Assembly: GCA_911728435.2 (NCBI GenBank)
Contig: CAJVRQ020000094.1
Span: 1-64,000, forward strand
Origin: Apoderus coryli
Taxonomy: Eukaryota > Arthropoda > Insecta > Coleoptera > Attelabidae
Direction: 5' to 3'
Length of the DNA: 64,000 bases
In this document: one piece after another, positions 12,001 through 24,530 of the stretch
How positions within the stretch are numbered: the first letter of the stretch is position 1
How the letters are laid out: each line of letters starts with the position of its first letter
Program-made: the position numbers and the translations under genes
Notes under the pieces: model-generated
Databases searched by the model: none
What the model saw: only the letters and a program-made list of their open reading frames with translations
Told to the model about the DNA's origin: nothing

Positions 12001-15000
12001 AATTAGAACGAATTAGAGCGTTTTGTTACTAAAATTTTGTTATTTAGAATTAAACTTTTCAAATGGCTCCCAAAAAGCTGTTCTCTCACTTAGAATTTAA
12101 AAGTAAATTTTATTAGTCAAAAGAAATTAGATTAAGCATAAAAAAGCAATTTAGAACGAATTAGCGCGTTTTGTTACTAAAATTTTGATATTTAGAATTA
12201 AACGTTCAAATGGCTCCCAAAAAGCTGTTTTCTCACTTAGAATTTAAAAGTAAATTTTATTAGTCAAAAGAAATTAGATTAAGCATAAAAAAGCAAATTA
12301 GAACGAATTAGAGCGTTTTGTTACTAAAATTTTGTTATTTAGAATTAAACGTTTCAAATGGCTCCCAAAAAGCTGTTTTCTCACTTAGAAATTAAAAGTA
12401 AATTTTATTAGTCAAAAGAAATTAGATTAAGCATAAAAAAGCAAATAGAACGAATTAGAACGTTTTGTTACTAAAATTTTGTTATTTAGAATTAAACTTT
12501 TCAAATGGCTCCCAAAAAGCTGTTTTCATACTTAGAATTTAAAAGAAAATTTTATTAGTGAAAATAAGTTAGATTAAGCGTAAATAAGCAATTTACAACG
12601 AATTAGCGCGTTTTGTTACTAAAATTTTGTTATTTAGAATTAAACGTTCAAATGGCTCCCAAAAAGCTGTTTTCTCACTTAGAATTTAAAAGTAAATTTT
12701 ATTAGTGAAAATAAGTTAGATTAAGCGTAAATAAGCAATTTAGAACGATTTAGAGCGTTTTGTTACTAAAATTTTGTTATTTAGAATTAAACTTTTCAAA
12801 TGGCTCCCAAAAAGCTGTTTTCTCACTTAGAATTTAAAAGTAAATTTTATTAGTCAAAAGAAATTAGATTAAGCATAAAAAAGCAAATTAGAACGAATTA
12901 GAGCGTTTTGTTACTAAAATTTTGTTATTTAGAATTAAACGTTTCAAATGGCTCCCAAAAAGCTGTTTTCTCACTTAGAAATTAAAAGTAAATTTTATTA
13001 GCCAAAAGAAATTAGATTAAGCATAAAAAAGCAAATTAGAACGAATTAGAGCGTTTTGTTACTGAAATTTTGTTATTTAGAATTAAACTTTTCAAATGGC
13101 TCCCAAAAAGCTGTTTTCTTACTTCGAATTTAAAAGTAAATTTTATTAGTGAAAATAAGTTAGATTAAGCGTAAATAAGCAATTTACAACGAATTAGCGC
13201 GTTTTGTTACTAAAATTTTGTTATTTAGAATTAAACTTTTCAAATGGCTCCCAAAAAGCTGTTTTCACACTTAGAAATTAAAAGTAAATTTTATTAGTCA
13301 AAAGAAATTAGATTAAGCATAAAAAAGCAAATTAGAACGAATTAGAGCGTTTTGTTACTAAAATTTTGTTTTTTAGAATTAAACTTTTCAAATGGCTCCC
13401 AAAAAGCTGTTTTCTTACTTAGAATTTAAAAGTAAATTTTATTAGTGAAAATAAGTTAGATTACGCGTAAATAAGCAATTTACAACGAATTAGCGCGTTT
13501 TGTTACTAAAATTTTGTTATTTAGAATTAAACGTTCAAATGGCTCACAAAAAGCTGTTTTCTCAATTAGAATTTAAAAGTAAATTTTATTAGTGAAAATA
13601 AGTTAGATTAAGCGTAAATAAGCAATTTAGAACGAATTAGCGCGTTTTGTTACTAAAATATTGATATTTAGAATTAAACGTTCAAATGGCTCCCAAAAAG
13701 CTGTTTTCTCACTTAGAATTTAAAAGTAAATTTTATTAGTCAAAAGAAATTAGATTAAGCATAAAAAAGCAAATTAGAACGAATTAGAGCGTTTTGTTAC
13801 TAAAATTTTGTTATTTAGAATTAAACTTTTCAAATGGCTCCCAAAAAGCTGTTTTCATACTTAGAATTTAAAAGTAAATTTTATTAGTGAAAATAAGTTA
13901 GATTAAGCGTAAATAAGCAATTTACAACGAATTAGCGCGTTTTGTTACTAAAATTTTGTTATTTAGAATTAAACGTTCAAATGGCTCCCAAAAAGCTGTT
14001 TTCTCACTTAGAATTTAAAAGTAAATTTTATTAGTGAAAATAAGTTAGATTAAGCGTAAATGAGCCATTTAGAACGATTTAGAGCGTTTTGTTACTAAAA
14101 TTTTGTTATTTAGAATTAAACTTTTCAAATGGCTCCCAAAAAGCTGTTTTCTCACTTAGAAATTAAAAGTAAATTTTATTAGTCAAATGAAATTAGATTA
14201 AGCATAAAAAAGCAAATTAGAACGAATTAGAGCGTTTTGTTACTAAAATTTTGTTATTTAGAATTAAACGTTTCAAATGGCTCCCAAAAAGCTGTTTTCT
14301 CACTTAGAAATTAAAAGTAAATTTTATTAGTCAAAAGAAATTAGATTAAGCATAAAAAAGCAAATTAGAACGAATTAGAGCGTTTTGTTACTAAAATTTT
14401 GTTATTTAGAATTAAACTTTTCAAATGGCTCCCAAAAAGCTGTTTTCATACTTAGAATTTAAAAGTAAATTTTATTAGTGAAAATAAGTTAGATTAAGCG
14501 TAAATAAGCAATTTACAACGAATTAGCGCGTTTTGTTACTAAAATTTTGTTATTTAGAATTAAACTTTTCAAATGGCTCCCAAAAAGCTGTTTTCACACT
14601 TAGAAATTAAAAGTAAATTTTATTAGTCAAAAGAAATTAGATTAAGCATAAAAAAGCAAATTAGAACGAATTAGAGCGTTTTGTTACTAAAATTTTGTTA
14701 TTTAGAATTAAACTTTTCAAATGGCTCCCAAAAAGCTGTTTTCTTACTTAGAATTTAAAAGTAAATTTTATTAGTGAAAATAAGTTAGATTACGCGTAAA
14801 TAAGCAATTTACAACGAATTAGCGCGTTTTGTTACTAAAATTTTGTTATTTAGAATTAAACGTTCAAATGGCTCACAAAAAGCTGTTTTCTCAATTAGAA
14901 TTTAAAAGTAAATTTTATTAGTGAAAATAAGTTAGATTAAGCGTAAATAAGCCATTTAGAACGATTTAGAGCGGTTTGTTACTAAAATTTTGTTATTTAG

Positions 15001-15579
15001 AATTAAACTTTTCAAATGGCTCCCAAAAAGCTGTTTTCTCACTTAGAAATTAAAAGTAAATTTTATTAGTCAAATGAAATTAGATTAAGCATAAAAAAGC
15101 AAATTAGAACGAATTAGAGCGTTTTGTTACTAAAATTTTGTTATTTAGAATTAAACGTTTCAAATGGCTCCCAAAAAGCTGTTTTCTCACTTAGAAATTA
15201 AAAGTAAATTTTATTAGTCAAAAGAAATTAGATTAAGCATAAAAAAGCAAATTAGAACGAATTAGAGCGTTTTGTTACTAAAATTTTGTTATTTAGAATT
15301 AAACTTTTCAAATGGCTCCCAAAAAGCTGGTTTCATACTTAGAATTTAAAAGTAAATTTTATTAGTGAAAATAAGTTAGATTAAGCGTAAATAAGCAATT
15401 TACAACGAATTAGCGCGTTTTGTTACTAAAATTTTGTTATTTAGAATTAAACTTTTCAAATGGCTCCCAAAAAGCTGTTTTCACACTTAGAAATTAAAAG
15501 TAAATTTTATTAGTCAAAAGAAATTAGATTAAGCATAAAAAAGCAAATTAGAACGAATTAGAGCGTTTTGTTACTAAAA

Positions 15580-15603
15580 TTTTGTTATTTCTAAATAACA
15601 AAA
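15580..15603. repeat. Second copy of the hairpin-bearing monomer
   Basis: TTTTGTTATTT, CT, AAATAACAAAA again forms a perfect 11-bp-arm inverted repeat. The monomers downstream (TTCTTACTTAG, then ATTACGCGTAAATAAG, then TTAGAAATAAACG) match those after the copy at 3911. The two sites, 11669 bp apart, therefore belong to a duplicated block and are not independent events. The A run after the hairpin is two bases shorter here. Confidence 0.85.
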
Positions 15604-16695
15604 AATTAAACTTTTCAAATGGCTCCCAAAAAGCTGTTTTCTTACTTAGAATTTAAAAGTAAATTTTATTAGTGAAAATAAGTTAGATTACGCGTAAATA
15701 AGCAATTTACAACGAATTAGCGCGTTTTGTTACTAAAATTTTGTTATTTAGAAATAAACGTTCAAATGGCTCCCAAAAAGCTGTTTTCTCACTTAGAATT
15801 TAAAAGTAAATTTTATTAGTGAAAATAAGTTAGATTAAGCGCAAATAAGCAATTTAGAACGAATTAGAGCGTTTTGTTACGAAAATATTGTTATTTAGAA
15901 TTAAACGTTTCAAATAGCTCCCAAAAAGCTGTTTTCTCACTTAGAAATTAAAAGTAAATTTTATTAGTCTAAAGAAATTAGATTAAGCATAAAAAAGCAA
16001 ATTAGAACGATTTAGCGCGTTTTGTTACTAAAATTTTGTTATTTAGAATTAAACTTTTCAAATGGCTTCCAAAAAGCTGTTTTCTCACTTGGAATTTAAA
16101 AGTAAATTTTATTAGTGAAAATAAGTTAGATTAAGCGTAAATAAGCAATTTAGAACGAATTAGCGCGTTTTGTTACTAAAATTTTGTTATTTAGAATTAA
16201 ACTTTTCAAATGGCTCCCAAAAAGCTGTTTTCTCACTTGGAATTTAAAAGTAATTTTTATTAGTCTAAAGAAATTAGATTAAGCATAAAAAAGCAAATTA
16301 GAACGAATTAGAGCGTTTTGTTACTAAAATTTTGTTATTTAGAATTAAACGTTTCAAATGGCTCCCAAAAAGCTGTTTTCTCACTTAGAAATTAAAAGTA
16401 AATTTTATTAGTCAAAAGAAATTAGATTAAGCATAAAAAAGCAAATTAGAACGAATTAGAGCGTTTTGTTACTAAAATTTTGTTATTTAGAATTAAACTT
16501 TTCAAATAGCTCCCAAAAAGCTGTTTTCTCACTTAGAAATTAAAAGTAAATTTTATTAGTCTAAAGAAATTAGATTAAGCATAAAAAAGCAAATTAGAAC
16601 GATTTAGCGCGTTTTGTTACTAAAATTTTGTTATTTAGAATTAAACTTTTCAAATGGCTCCCAAAAAGCTGTTTTCTCACTTGGAATTTAAAAGT

Positions 16696-16806
16696 AAATT
16701 TTATTAGTGAAAATAAGTTAGATTTTGTTACTAAAATTTTGTTATTTAGAATTAAACTTTTCAAATGGCTCCCAAAAAGCTGTTTTCTCACTTGGAATTT
16801 AAAAGT
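16696..16806 (+). repeat. Shortened 111-bp monomer (37-bp deletion), copy 1
   Basis: AAGTTAGATT is joined directly to TTGTTACT, dropping 37 bases between them and giving a 111-bp monomer. Because 111 is a multiple of three, stop codons fall out of step and small frames of 65-69 codons open on both strands here. They are internally repetitive with a 37-residue period, have no recognisable domain, and I regard them as non-genes. Confidence 0.9.
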
Positions 16807-17842
16807 AATTTTTATTAGTCTAAAGAAATTAGATTAAGCATAAAAAAGCAAATTAGAACGAATTAGAGCGTTTTGTTACTAAAATTTTGTTATTTAGAAT
16901 TAGACGTTTCAAATGGCTCCCAAAAAGCTGTTTTCTCACTTAGAATTTAAAAGTAAATTTTATTAGTGAAAATAAGTTAGATTAAGCGCAAATAAGCAAT
17001 TTAGAACGAATTAGAGCGTTTTGTTACGAAAATATTGTTATTTAGAATTAAACGTTTCAAATAGCTCCCAAAAAGCTGTTTTCTCACTTAGAAATTAAAA
17101 GTAAATTTTATTAGTCTAAAGAAATTAGATTAAGCATAAAAAAGCAAATTAGAACGATTTAGCGCGTTTTGTTACTAAAATTTTGTTATTTAGAATTAAA
17201 CTTTTCAAATGGCTCCCAAAAAGCTGTTTTCTCACTTGGAATTTAAAAGTAAATTTTATTAGTGAAAATAAGTTAGATTAAGCGTAAATAAGCAATTTAG
17301 AACGAATTAGCGCGTTTTGTTACTAAAATTTTGTTATTTAGAATTAAACTTTTTAAATGGCTCCCAAAAAGCTGTTTTCTCACTTGGAATTTAAAAGTAA
17401 TTTTTATTAGTCTAAAGAAATTAGATTAAGCATAAAAAAGCAAATTAGAACGAATTAGAGCGTTTTGTTACTAAAATTTTGTTATTTAGAATTAAACGTT
17501 TCAAATGGCTCCCAAAAAGCTGTTTTCTCACTTAGAAATTAAAAGTAAATTTTATTAGTCAAAAGAAATTAGATTAAGCATAAAAAAGCAAATTAGAACG
17601 AATTAGAGCGTTTTGTTACTAAAATTTTGTTATTTAGAATTAAACTTTTCAAATAGCTCCCAAAAAGCTGTTTTCTCACTTAGAAATTAAAAGTAAATTT
17701 TATTAGTCTAAAGAAATTAGATTAAGCATAAAAAAGCAAATTAGAACGATTTAGCGCGTTTTGTTACTAAAATTTTGTTATTTAGAATTAAACTTTTCAA
17801 ATGGCTCCCAAAAAGCTGTTTTCTCACTTGGAATTTAAAAGT

Positions 17843-17953
17843 AAATTTTATTAGTGAAAATAAGTTAGATTTTGTTACTAAAATTTTGTTATTTAGAATT
17901 AAACTTTTCAAATGGCTCCCAAAAAGCTGTTTTCTCACTTGGAATTTAAAAGT
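17843..17953 (+). repeat. Shortened 111-bp monomer, copy 2
   Basis: Same 37-bp deletion junction (AGATT joined to TTGTTACT), 1147 bp from copy 1. It is followed by AAATTTTATTAGTGAAAATAAG, whereas the other three copies are followed by AATTTTTATTAGTCTAAAG. Its right-hand junction is therefore different. Confidence 0.9.
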
Positions 17954-19224
17954 AAATTTTATTAGTGAAAATAAGTTAGATTAAGCATAAAAAAGCAAAT
18001 TAGAACGAATTAGAGCGTTTTGTTACTAAAATTTTGTTATTTAGAATTAAACTTTTCAAATGGCTCCCAAAAAGCTGTTTTCTTACTTAGAATTTAAAAG
18101 TAAATTTTATTAGTCAAAAGAAATTAGATTAAGCATAAAAAAGCAAATTAGAACGAATTAGAGCGTTTTGTTACTAAAATTTTGTTATTTAGAATTAAAC
18201 GTTTCAAATGGCTCCCAAAAAGCTGTTTTCTCACTTAGAAATTAAAAGTAAATTTTATTAGTCAAAAGAAATTAGATTAAGCATAAAAAAGCAAATTAGA
18301 ACGAATTAGAGCGTTTTGTTACTAAAATTTTGTTATTTAGAATTAAACTTTTCAAATGGCTCCCAAAAAGCTGTTTTCTTACTTAGAATTTAAAAGTAAA
18401 TTTTATTAGTGAAAATAAGTTAGATTACGCGTAAATAAGCAATTTACAACGAATTAGCGCGTTTTGTTACTAAAATTTTGTTATTTAGAATTAAACGTTC
18501 AAATGGCTCACAAAAAGCTGTTTTCTCAATTAGAATTTAAAAGTAAATTTTATTAGTGAAAATAAGTTAGATTAAGCGTAAATAAGCAATTTAGAACGAA
18601 TTAGCGCGTTTTGTTACTAAAATATTGATATTTAGAATTAAACGTTCAAATGGCTCCCAAAAAGCTGTTTTCTCACTTAGAATTTAAAAGTAAATTTTAT
18701 TAGTCAAAAGAAATTAGATTAAGCATAAAAAAGCAAATTAGAACGAATTAGAGCGTTTTGTTACTAAAATTTTGTTATTTAGAATTAAACTTTTCAAATG
18801 GCTCCCAAAAAGCTGTTTTCTTACTTAGAATTTAAAAGTAAATTTTATTAGTGAAAATAAGTTAGATTACGCGTAAATAAGCAATTTACAACGAATTAGC
18901 GCGTTTTGTTACTAAAATTTTGTTATTTAGAATTAAACGTTCAAACGGCTCCCAAAAAGCTGTTTTCTCACTTAGAATTTAAAAGTAAATTTTATTAGTG
19001 AAAACAAGTTAGATTAAGCGCAAATAAGAAAATTAGAACGAATTAGAGCGTTTTGTTACTAAAATTTTGTTATTTAGAATTAAACTTTTCAAATGGCTCC
19101 CAAAAAGCTGTTTTCTTACTTAGAATTTAAAAGTAAATTTTATTAGTGAAAATAAGTTAGATTACGCGTAAATAAGCAATTTACAACGAATTAGCGCGTT
19201 TTGTTACTAAAATTTTGTTATTTA

Positions 19225-21358
19225 GAATTAAACGTTCAAATGGCTCCCAAAAAGCTGTTTTCTCACTTAGAATTTAAAAGTAAATTTTATTAGTGAAAAT
19301 AAGTTAGATTAAGCGCAAATAAGCAATTTAGAACGAATTAGAGCGTTTTGTTACTAAAATTTTGTTATTTAGAATTAAACGTTTCAAATGGCTCCCAAAA
19401 AGCTGTTTTCTCACTTAGAAATTAAAAGTAAATTTTATTAGTCAAAAGAAATTAGATTAAGCATAAAAAAGCAAATTAGAACGAATTAGAGCGTTTTGTT
19501 ACTAAAATTTTGTTATTTAGAATTAAACTTTTCAAATGGCTCCCAAAAAGCTGTTTTCATACTTAGAATTTAAAAGTAAATTTTATTAGTGAAAATAAGT
19601 TAGATTAAGCGTAAATAAGCAATTTACAACGAATTAGCGCGTTTTGTTACTAAAATTTTGTTATTTAGAATTAAACTTTTCAAATGGCTCCCAAAAAGCT
19701 GTTTTCACACTTAGAAATTAAAAGTAAATTTTATTAGTCAAAAGAAATTAGATTAAGCATAAAAAAGCAAATTAGAACGAATTAGAGCGTTTTGTTACTA
19801 AAATTTTGTTATTTAGAATTAAACTTTTCAAATGGCTCCCAAAAAGCTGTTTTCTTACTTAGAATTTAAAAGTAAATTTTATTAGTGAAAATAAGTTAGA
19901 TTACGCGTAAATAAGCAATTTACAACGAATTAGCGCGTTTTGTTACTAAAATTTTGTTATTTAGAATTAAACGTTCAAATGGCTCACAAAAAGCTGTTTT
20001 CTCAATTAGAAGTTAAAAGTAAATTTTATTAGTGAAAATAAGTTAGATTAAGCGTAAATAAGCAATTTAGAACGAATTAGCGCGTTTTGTTACTAAAATA
20101 TTGATATTTAGAATTAAACGTTCAAATGGCTCCCAAAAAGCTGTTTTCTCACTTAGAATTTAAAAGTAAATTTTATTAGTGAAAATAAGTTAGATTAAGC
20201 GTAAATAAGCAATTTAGAACGATTTAGAGCGTTTTGTTACTAAAATTTTGTTATTTAGAATTAAACGTTCAAATGGCTCACAAAAAGCTGTTTTCTCATT
20301 TAGAATTTAAAAGTAAATTTTATTAGTGAAAATAAGTTAGATTAAGCGCAAATAAGCAATTTAGAACGAATTAGAGCGTTTTGTTACTAAAATTTTGTTA
20401 TTTAGAATTAAACGTTTCAAATGGCTCCCAAAAAGCTGTTTTCTCACTTAGAAATTAAAAGTAAATTTTATTAGTCAAAAGAAATTAGATTAAGCATAAA
20501 AAAGCAAATTAGAACGAATTAGAGCGTTTTGTTACTAAAATTTTGTTATTTAGAATTAAACTTTTCAAATGGCTCCCAAAAAGCTGTTTTCATACTTAGA
20601 ATTTAAAAGTAAATTTTATTAGTGAAAATAAGTTAGATTAAGCGTAAATAAGCAATTTACAACGAATTAGCGCGTTTTGTTACTAAAATTTTGTTATTTA
20701 GAATTAAACTTTTCAAATGGCTCCCAAAAAGCTGTTTTCACACTTAGAAATTAAAAGTAAATTTTATTAGTCAAAAGAAATTAGATTAAGCATAAAAAAG
20801 CAAATTAGAACGAATTAGAGCGTTTTGTTACTAAAATTTTGTTATTTAGAATTAAACTTTTCAAATGGCTCCCAAAAAGCTGTTTTCTTACTTAGAATTT
20901 AAAAGTAAATTTTATTAGTGAAAATAAGTTAGATTACGCGTAAATAAGCAATTTACAACGAATTAGCGCGTTTTGTTACTAAAATTTTGTTATTTAGAAT
21001 TAAACGTTCAAATGGCTCACAAAAAGCTGTTTTCTCAATTAGAAGTTAAAAGTAAATTTTATTAGTGAAAATAAGTTAGATTAAGCGTAAATAAGCAATT
21101 TAGAACGAATTAGCGCGTTTTGTTACTAAAATATTGATATTTAGAATTAAACGTTCAAATGGCTCCCAAAAAGCTGTTTTCTCACTTAGAATTTAAAAGT
21201 AAATTTTATTAGTGAAAATAAGTTAGATTAAGCGTAAATAAGCAATTTAGAACGATTTAGAGCGTTTTGTTACTAAAATTTTGTTATTTAGAATTAAACG
21301 TTCAAATGGCTCACAAAAAGCTGTTTTCTCATTTAGAATTTAAAAGTAAATTTTATTA
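19225..21358 (+). repeat. 1034-bp higher-order repeat (7 monomers), two copies
   Basis: The rare variant TTAGAAGTTAAAAG occurs at about 20007 and 21041, 1034 bp apart (7 x 148 minus 2). Flanking monomers match in the same order, including CTCACAAAAAGCTG and TTCTCATTTAG variants. The copies part company at about 21358, where one continues AGTGAAAATAAG and the other AGTCAAAAG. The left boundary is approximate. Confidence 0.8.
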
Positions 21359-22312
21359 GTCAAAAGAAATTAGATTAAGCATAAAAAAGCAAATTAGAAC
21401 GAATTAGAGCGTTTTGTTACTAAAATTTTGTTATTTAGAATTAAACTTTTCAAATGGCTCCCAAAAAGCTGTTTTCATACTTAGAATTTAAAAGTAAATT
21501 TTATTAGTGAAAATAAGTTAGATTAAGCGTAAATAAGCAATTTACAACGAATTAGCGCGTTTTGTTACTAAAATTTTGATATTTAGAATTAAACGTTCAA
21601 ATGGCTCCCAAAAAGCTGTTTTCTCACTTAGAATTTAAAAGTAAATTTTATTAGTGAAAATAAGTTAGATTAAGCGTAAATAAGCAATTTAGAACGATTT
21701 AGAGCGTTTTGTTACTAAAATTTTGTTATTTAGAATTAAACTTTTCAAATGGCTCCCAAAAAGCTGTTTTCCCACTTAGAAATTAAAAGTAAATTTTATT
21801 AGTCAAATGAAATTAGATTAAGCATAAAAAAGCAAATTAGAACGAATTAGAGCGTTTTGTTACTAAAATTTTGTTATTTAGAATTAAACGTTTCAAATGG
21901 CTCCCAAAAAGCTGTTTTCTCACTTAGAAATTAAAAGTAAATTTTATTAGTCAAAAGAAATTAGATTAAGCCTAAAAAAGCAAATTAGAACGAATTAGAG
22001 CGTTTTGTTACTAAAATTTTGTTATTTAGAATTAAACTTTTCAAATGGCTCCCAAAAAGCTGTTTTCATACTTAGAAATTAAAAGTAAATTTTATTAGTC
22101 AAAAGAAATTAGATTAAGCATAAAAAAGCAAATTAGAACGAATTAGAGCGTTTTGTTACTAAAATTTTGTTATTTAGAATTAAACTTTTCAAATGGCTCC
22201 CAAAAAGCTGTTTTCACACTTAGAAATTAAAAGTAAATTTTATTAGTCAAAAGAAATTAGATTAAGCATAAAAAAGCAAATTAGAACGAATTAGAGCGTT
22301 TTGTTACTAAAA

Positions 22313-22360
22313 TTTTGTTATTTCTAAATAAAGTTTCAAGTTTAATTCTAATTAAACTTT
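22313..22360. repeat. Satellite monomer with enlarged foldback insertion
   Basis: After TTTTGTTATTT the sequence reads CTAAATAAAG, TTTCAAG and TTTAATTCT, then resumes AATTAAACTTTTC. The inserted block is, in reverse complement, close to the AGAATTAAACTTTTC segment that normally follows. It looks like a longer or second-step version of the hairpins at 3911 and 15580. Monomers downstream are the same as after those two sites. Confidence 0.75.
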
Positions 22361-24503
22361 TCAAATGGCTCCCAAAAAGCTGTTTTCTTACTTAGAATTT
22401 AAAAGTAAATTTTATTAGTGAAAATAAGTTAGATTACGCGTAAATAAGCAATTTACAACGAATTAGCGCGTTTTGTTACTAAAATTTTGTTATTTAGAAA
22501 TAAACGTTCAAATGGCTCCCAAAAAGCTGTTTTCTCACTTAGAATTTAAAAGTAAATTTTATTAGTGAAAATAAGTTAGATTAAGCGCAAATAAGCAATT
22601 TAGAACGAATTAGAGCGTTTTGTTACTAAAATATTGTTATTTAGAATTAAACGTTTCAAATAGCTCCCAAAAAGCTGTTTTCTCACTTAGAAATTAAAAG
22701 TAAATTTTATTAGTCTAAAGAAATTAGATTAAGCATAAAAAAGCAAATTAGAACGATTTAGCGCGTTTTGTTACTAAAATTTTGTTATTTAGAATTAAAC
22801 TTTTCAAATGGCTCCCAAAAAGCTGTTTTCTCACTTGGAATTTAAAAGTAAATTTTATTAGTGAAAATAAGTTAGATTAAGCGCAAATAAGCAATTTAGA
22901 ACGAATTAGAGCGTTTTGTTACTAAAATATTGTTATTTAGAATTAAACGTTTCAAATAGCTCCCAAAAAGCTGTTTTCTCACTTAGAAATTAAAAGTGAA
23001 TTTTATTAGTCTAAAGAAATTAGATTAAGCATAAAAAAGCAAATTAGAACGAATTAGAGCGTTTTGTTACTAAAATATTGTTATTTAGAATTAAACTTTT
23101 CAAATGGCTCCCAAAAAGCTGTTTTCTCACTGGGAATTTAAAAGTAAATTTTATTAGTCTAAAGAAATTAGATTAAGCATAAAAAAGCAAATTAGAACGA
23201 ATTAGAACGTTTTGTTACTAAAATTTTGTTATTTAGAATTAAACGTTTCAAATGGCTCCCAAAAAGCTGTTTTCTCACTTAGAAATTAAAAGTAAATTTT
23301 ATTAGTCAAAAGAAATTAGATTAAGCATAAAAAAGCAAATTAGAACGAATTAGAGCGTTTTGTTACTAAAATTTTGTTATTTAGAATTAAACGTTTCAAA
23401 TAGCTCCCAAAAAGCTGTTTTCTCACTTAGAAATTAAAAGTAAATTTTATTAGTCAAAAGAAATTAGATTAAGCATAAAAAAGCAAATTAGAACGAATTA
23501 GAGCGTTTTGTTACTAAAATTTTGTTATTTAGAATTAAACTTTTCAAATGGCTCCCAAAAAGCTGTTTTCTCACTTGGAATTTAAAAGTAAATTTTATTA
23601 GTCTAAAGAAATTAGATTAAGCATAAAAAAGCAAATTAGAACGATTTAGAGCGTTTTGTTACTAAAATTTTGTTATTTAGAATTAAACTTTTCAAATGGC
23701 TCCCAAAAAGCTGTTTTCTCACTTAGAATTTAAAAGTAAATTTTATTAGTGAAAATAAGTTAGATTAAGCATAAAAAAGCAATTTAGAACGAATTAGCGC
23801 GTTTTGTTACTAAAATTTTGATATTTAGAATTAAACGTTCAAATGGCTCCCAAAAAGCTGTTTTCTCACTTAGAATTTAAAAGTAAATTTTATTAGTCAA
23901 AAGAAATTAGATTAAGCATAAAAAAGCAAATTAGAACGAATTAGAGCGTTTTGTTACTAAAATTTTGTTATTTAGAATTAAACTTTTCAAATAGCTCCCA
24001 AAAAGCTGTTTTCTCACTTAGAAATTAAAAGTAAACTTTATTAGTCTAAAGAAATTAGATTAAGCATAAAAAAGCAAATTAGAACGATTTAGCGCGTTTT
24101 GTTACTAAAATTTTGTTATTTAGAATTAAACTTTTCAAATAGCTCCCAAAAAGCGGTTTTCTCACTTGGAATTTAAAAGTAAATTTTATTAGTGAAAATA
24201 AGTTAGATTAAGCGTAAATAAGCAATTTAGAACGAATTAGCGCGTTTTGTTACTAAAATTTTGTTATTTAGAATTAAACTTTTCAAATGGCTCCCAAAAA
24301 GCTGTTTTCTCACTGGGAATTTAAAAGTAAATTTTATTAGTCTAAAGAAATTAGATTAAGCATAAAAAAGCAAATTAGAACGAATTAGAGCGTTTTGTTA
24401 CTAAAATTTTGTTATTTAGAATTAAACGTTTCAAATGGCTCCCAAAAAGCTGTTTTCTCACTTAGAAATTAAAAGTAAATTTTATTAGTCAAAAGAAATT
24501 AGA

Positions 24504-24507
24504 TTAA
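24504..24507. other. TTAA target-site duplication, left
   Basis: TTAA in the satellite block AGATTAAGC is followed at once by the island end GAGGGGCG. The second copy is at 29136-29139. Removing the island plus one TTAA restores an ordinary monomer (AGATTAAGCATAAAAAAG), which fixes both boundaries. Confidence 0.9.
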
Positions 24508-24521
24508 GAGGGGCGTTTGAA
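24508..24521 (+). repeat. Left terminal inverted repeat of TTAA element
   Basis: GAGGGGCGTTTGAA. It pairs with the right end 29122-29135 at 11 of 14 positions, the first six being perfect. Beyond 14 bp the match fades. Confidence 0.75.
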
Positions 24522-24530
24522 TAAAATCGT

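Larger units (their letters stand above)
15795..17953 (+). repeat. 1147-bp higher-order repeat, two tandem copies
   Basis: Markers recur 1147 bp apart: GTTACGAAAATATTG near 15880 and 17027, and the shortened 111-bp monomer at 16696 and 17843. The offset equals seven 148-bp monomers plus one of 111 bp. Approximate copies are 15795-16941 and 16942 to about 17953. After the second short monomer the sequence moves to a different monomer order (GCATAAAAAAG at 17982), so that is where the duplication ends. Confidence 0.85.
1..24507 (+). repeat. 148-bp AT-rich satellite array, left part
   Basis: Head-to-tail tandem array, all in one orientation, running off the left window edge. Taking AAATTTTATTAG as the monomer start, a full copy counts to 148 bp with 37 G/C (25% GC). 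Copies reading AAACGTTCAAATGG rather than AAACTTTTCAAATGG are 1 bp shorter. The first half of the monomer varies in recurring blocks: AGTCTAAAG, AGTCAAAAG or AGTGAAAATAAG; then GCATAAAAAAG, GCGTAAATAAG or GCGCAAATAAG; then GAATTAGAG, GAATTAGCG, GATTTAGAG or GATTTAGCG. The second half, from GTTACTAAAAT to TTAAAAGT, is steadier, with CTCCCAAAAAGCTG nearly invariant. About 166 monomers by division. The first 5 kb holds the most one-off indels. No open frame of interest crosses it. A centromeric or pericentromeric heterochromatin location is inferred from the array type only. Confidence 0.97.

Noticed and set aside
16594..16837. Overlapping 65- and 69-codon frames on opposite strands, repeated at 17741-17984, 48673-48916 and 52923-53166
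   Set aside because: They arise only because the 111-bp shortened monomer keeps frame. The peptides are 37-residue tandem translations of satellite with no domain, and both strands open at once.
1..24507. CRISPR array
   Set aside because: Repeats are contiguous 148-bp monomers without unique spacers, and there are no cas genes. The setting is eukaryotic.
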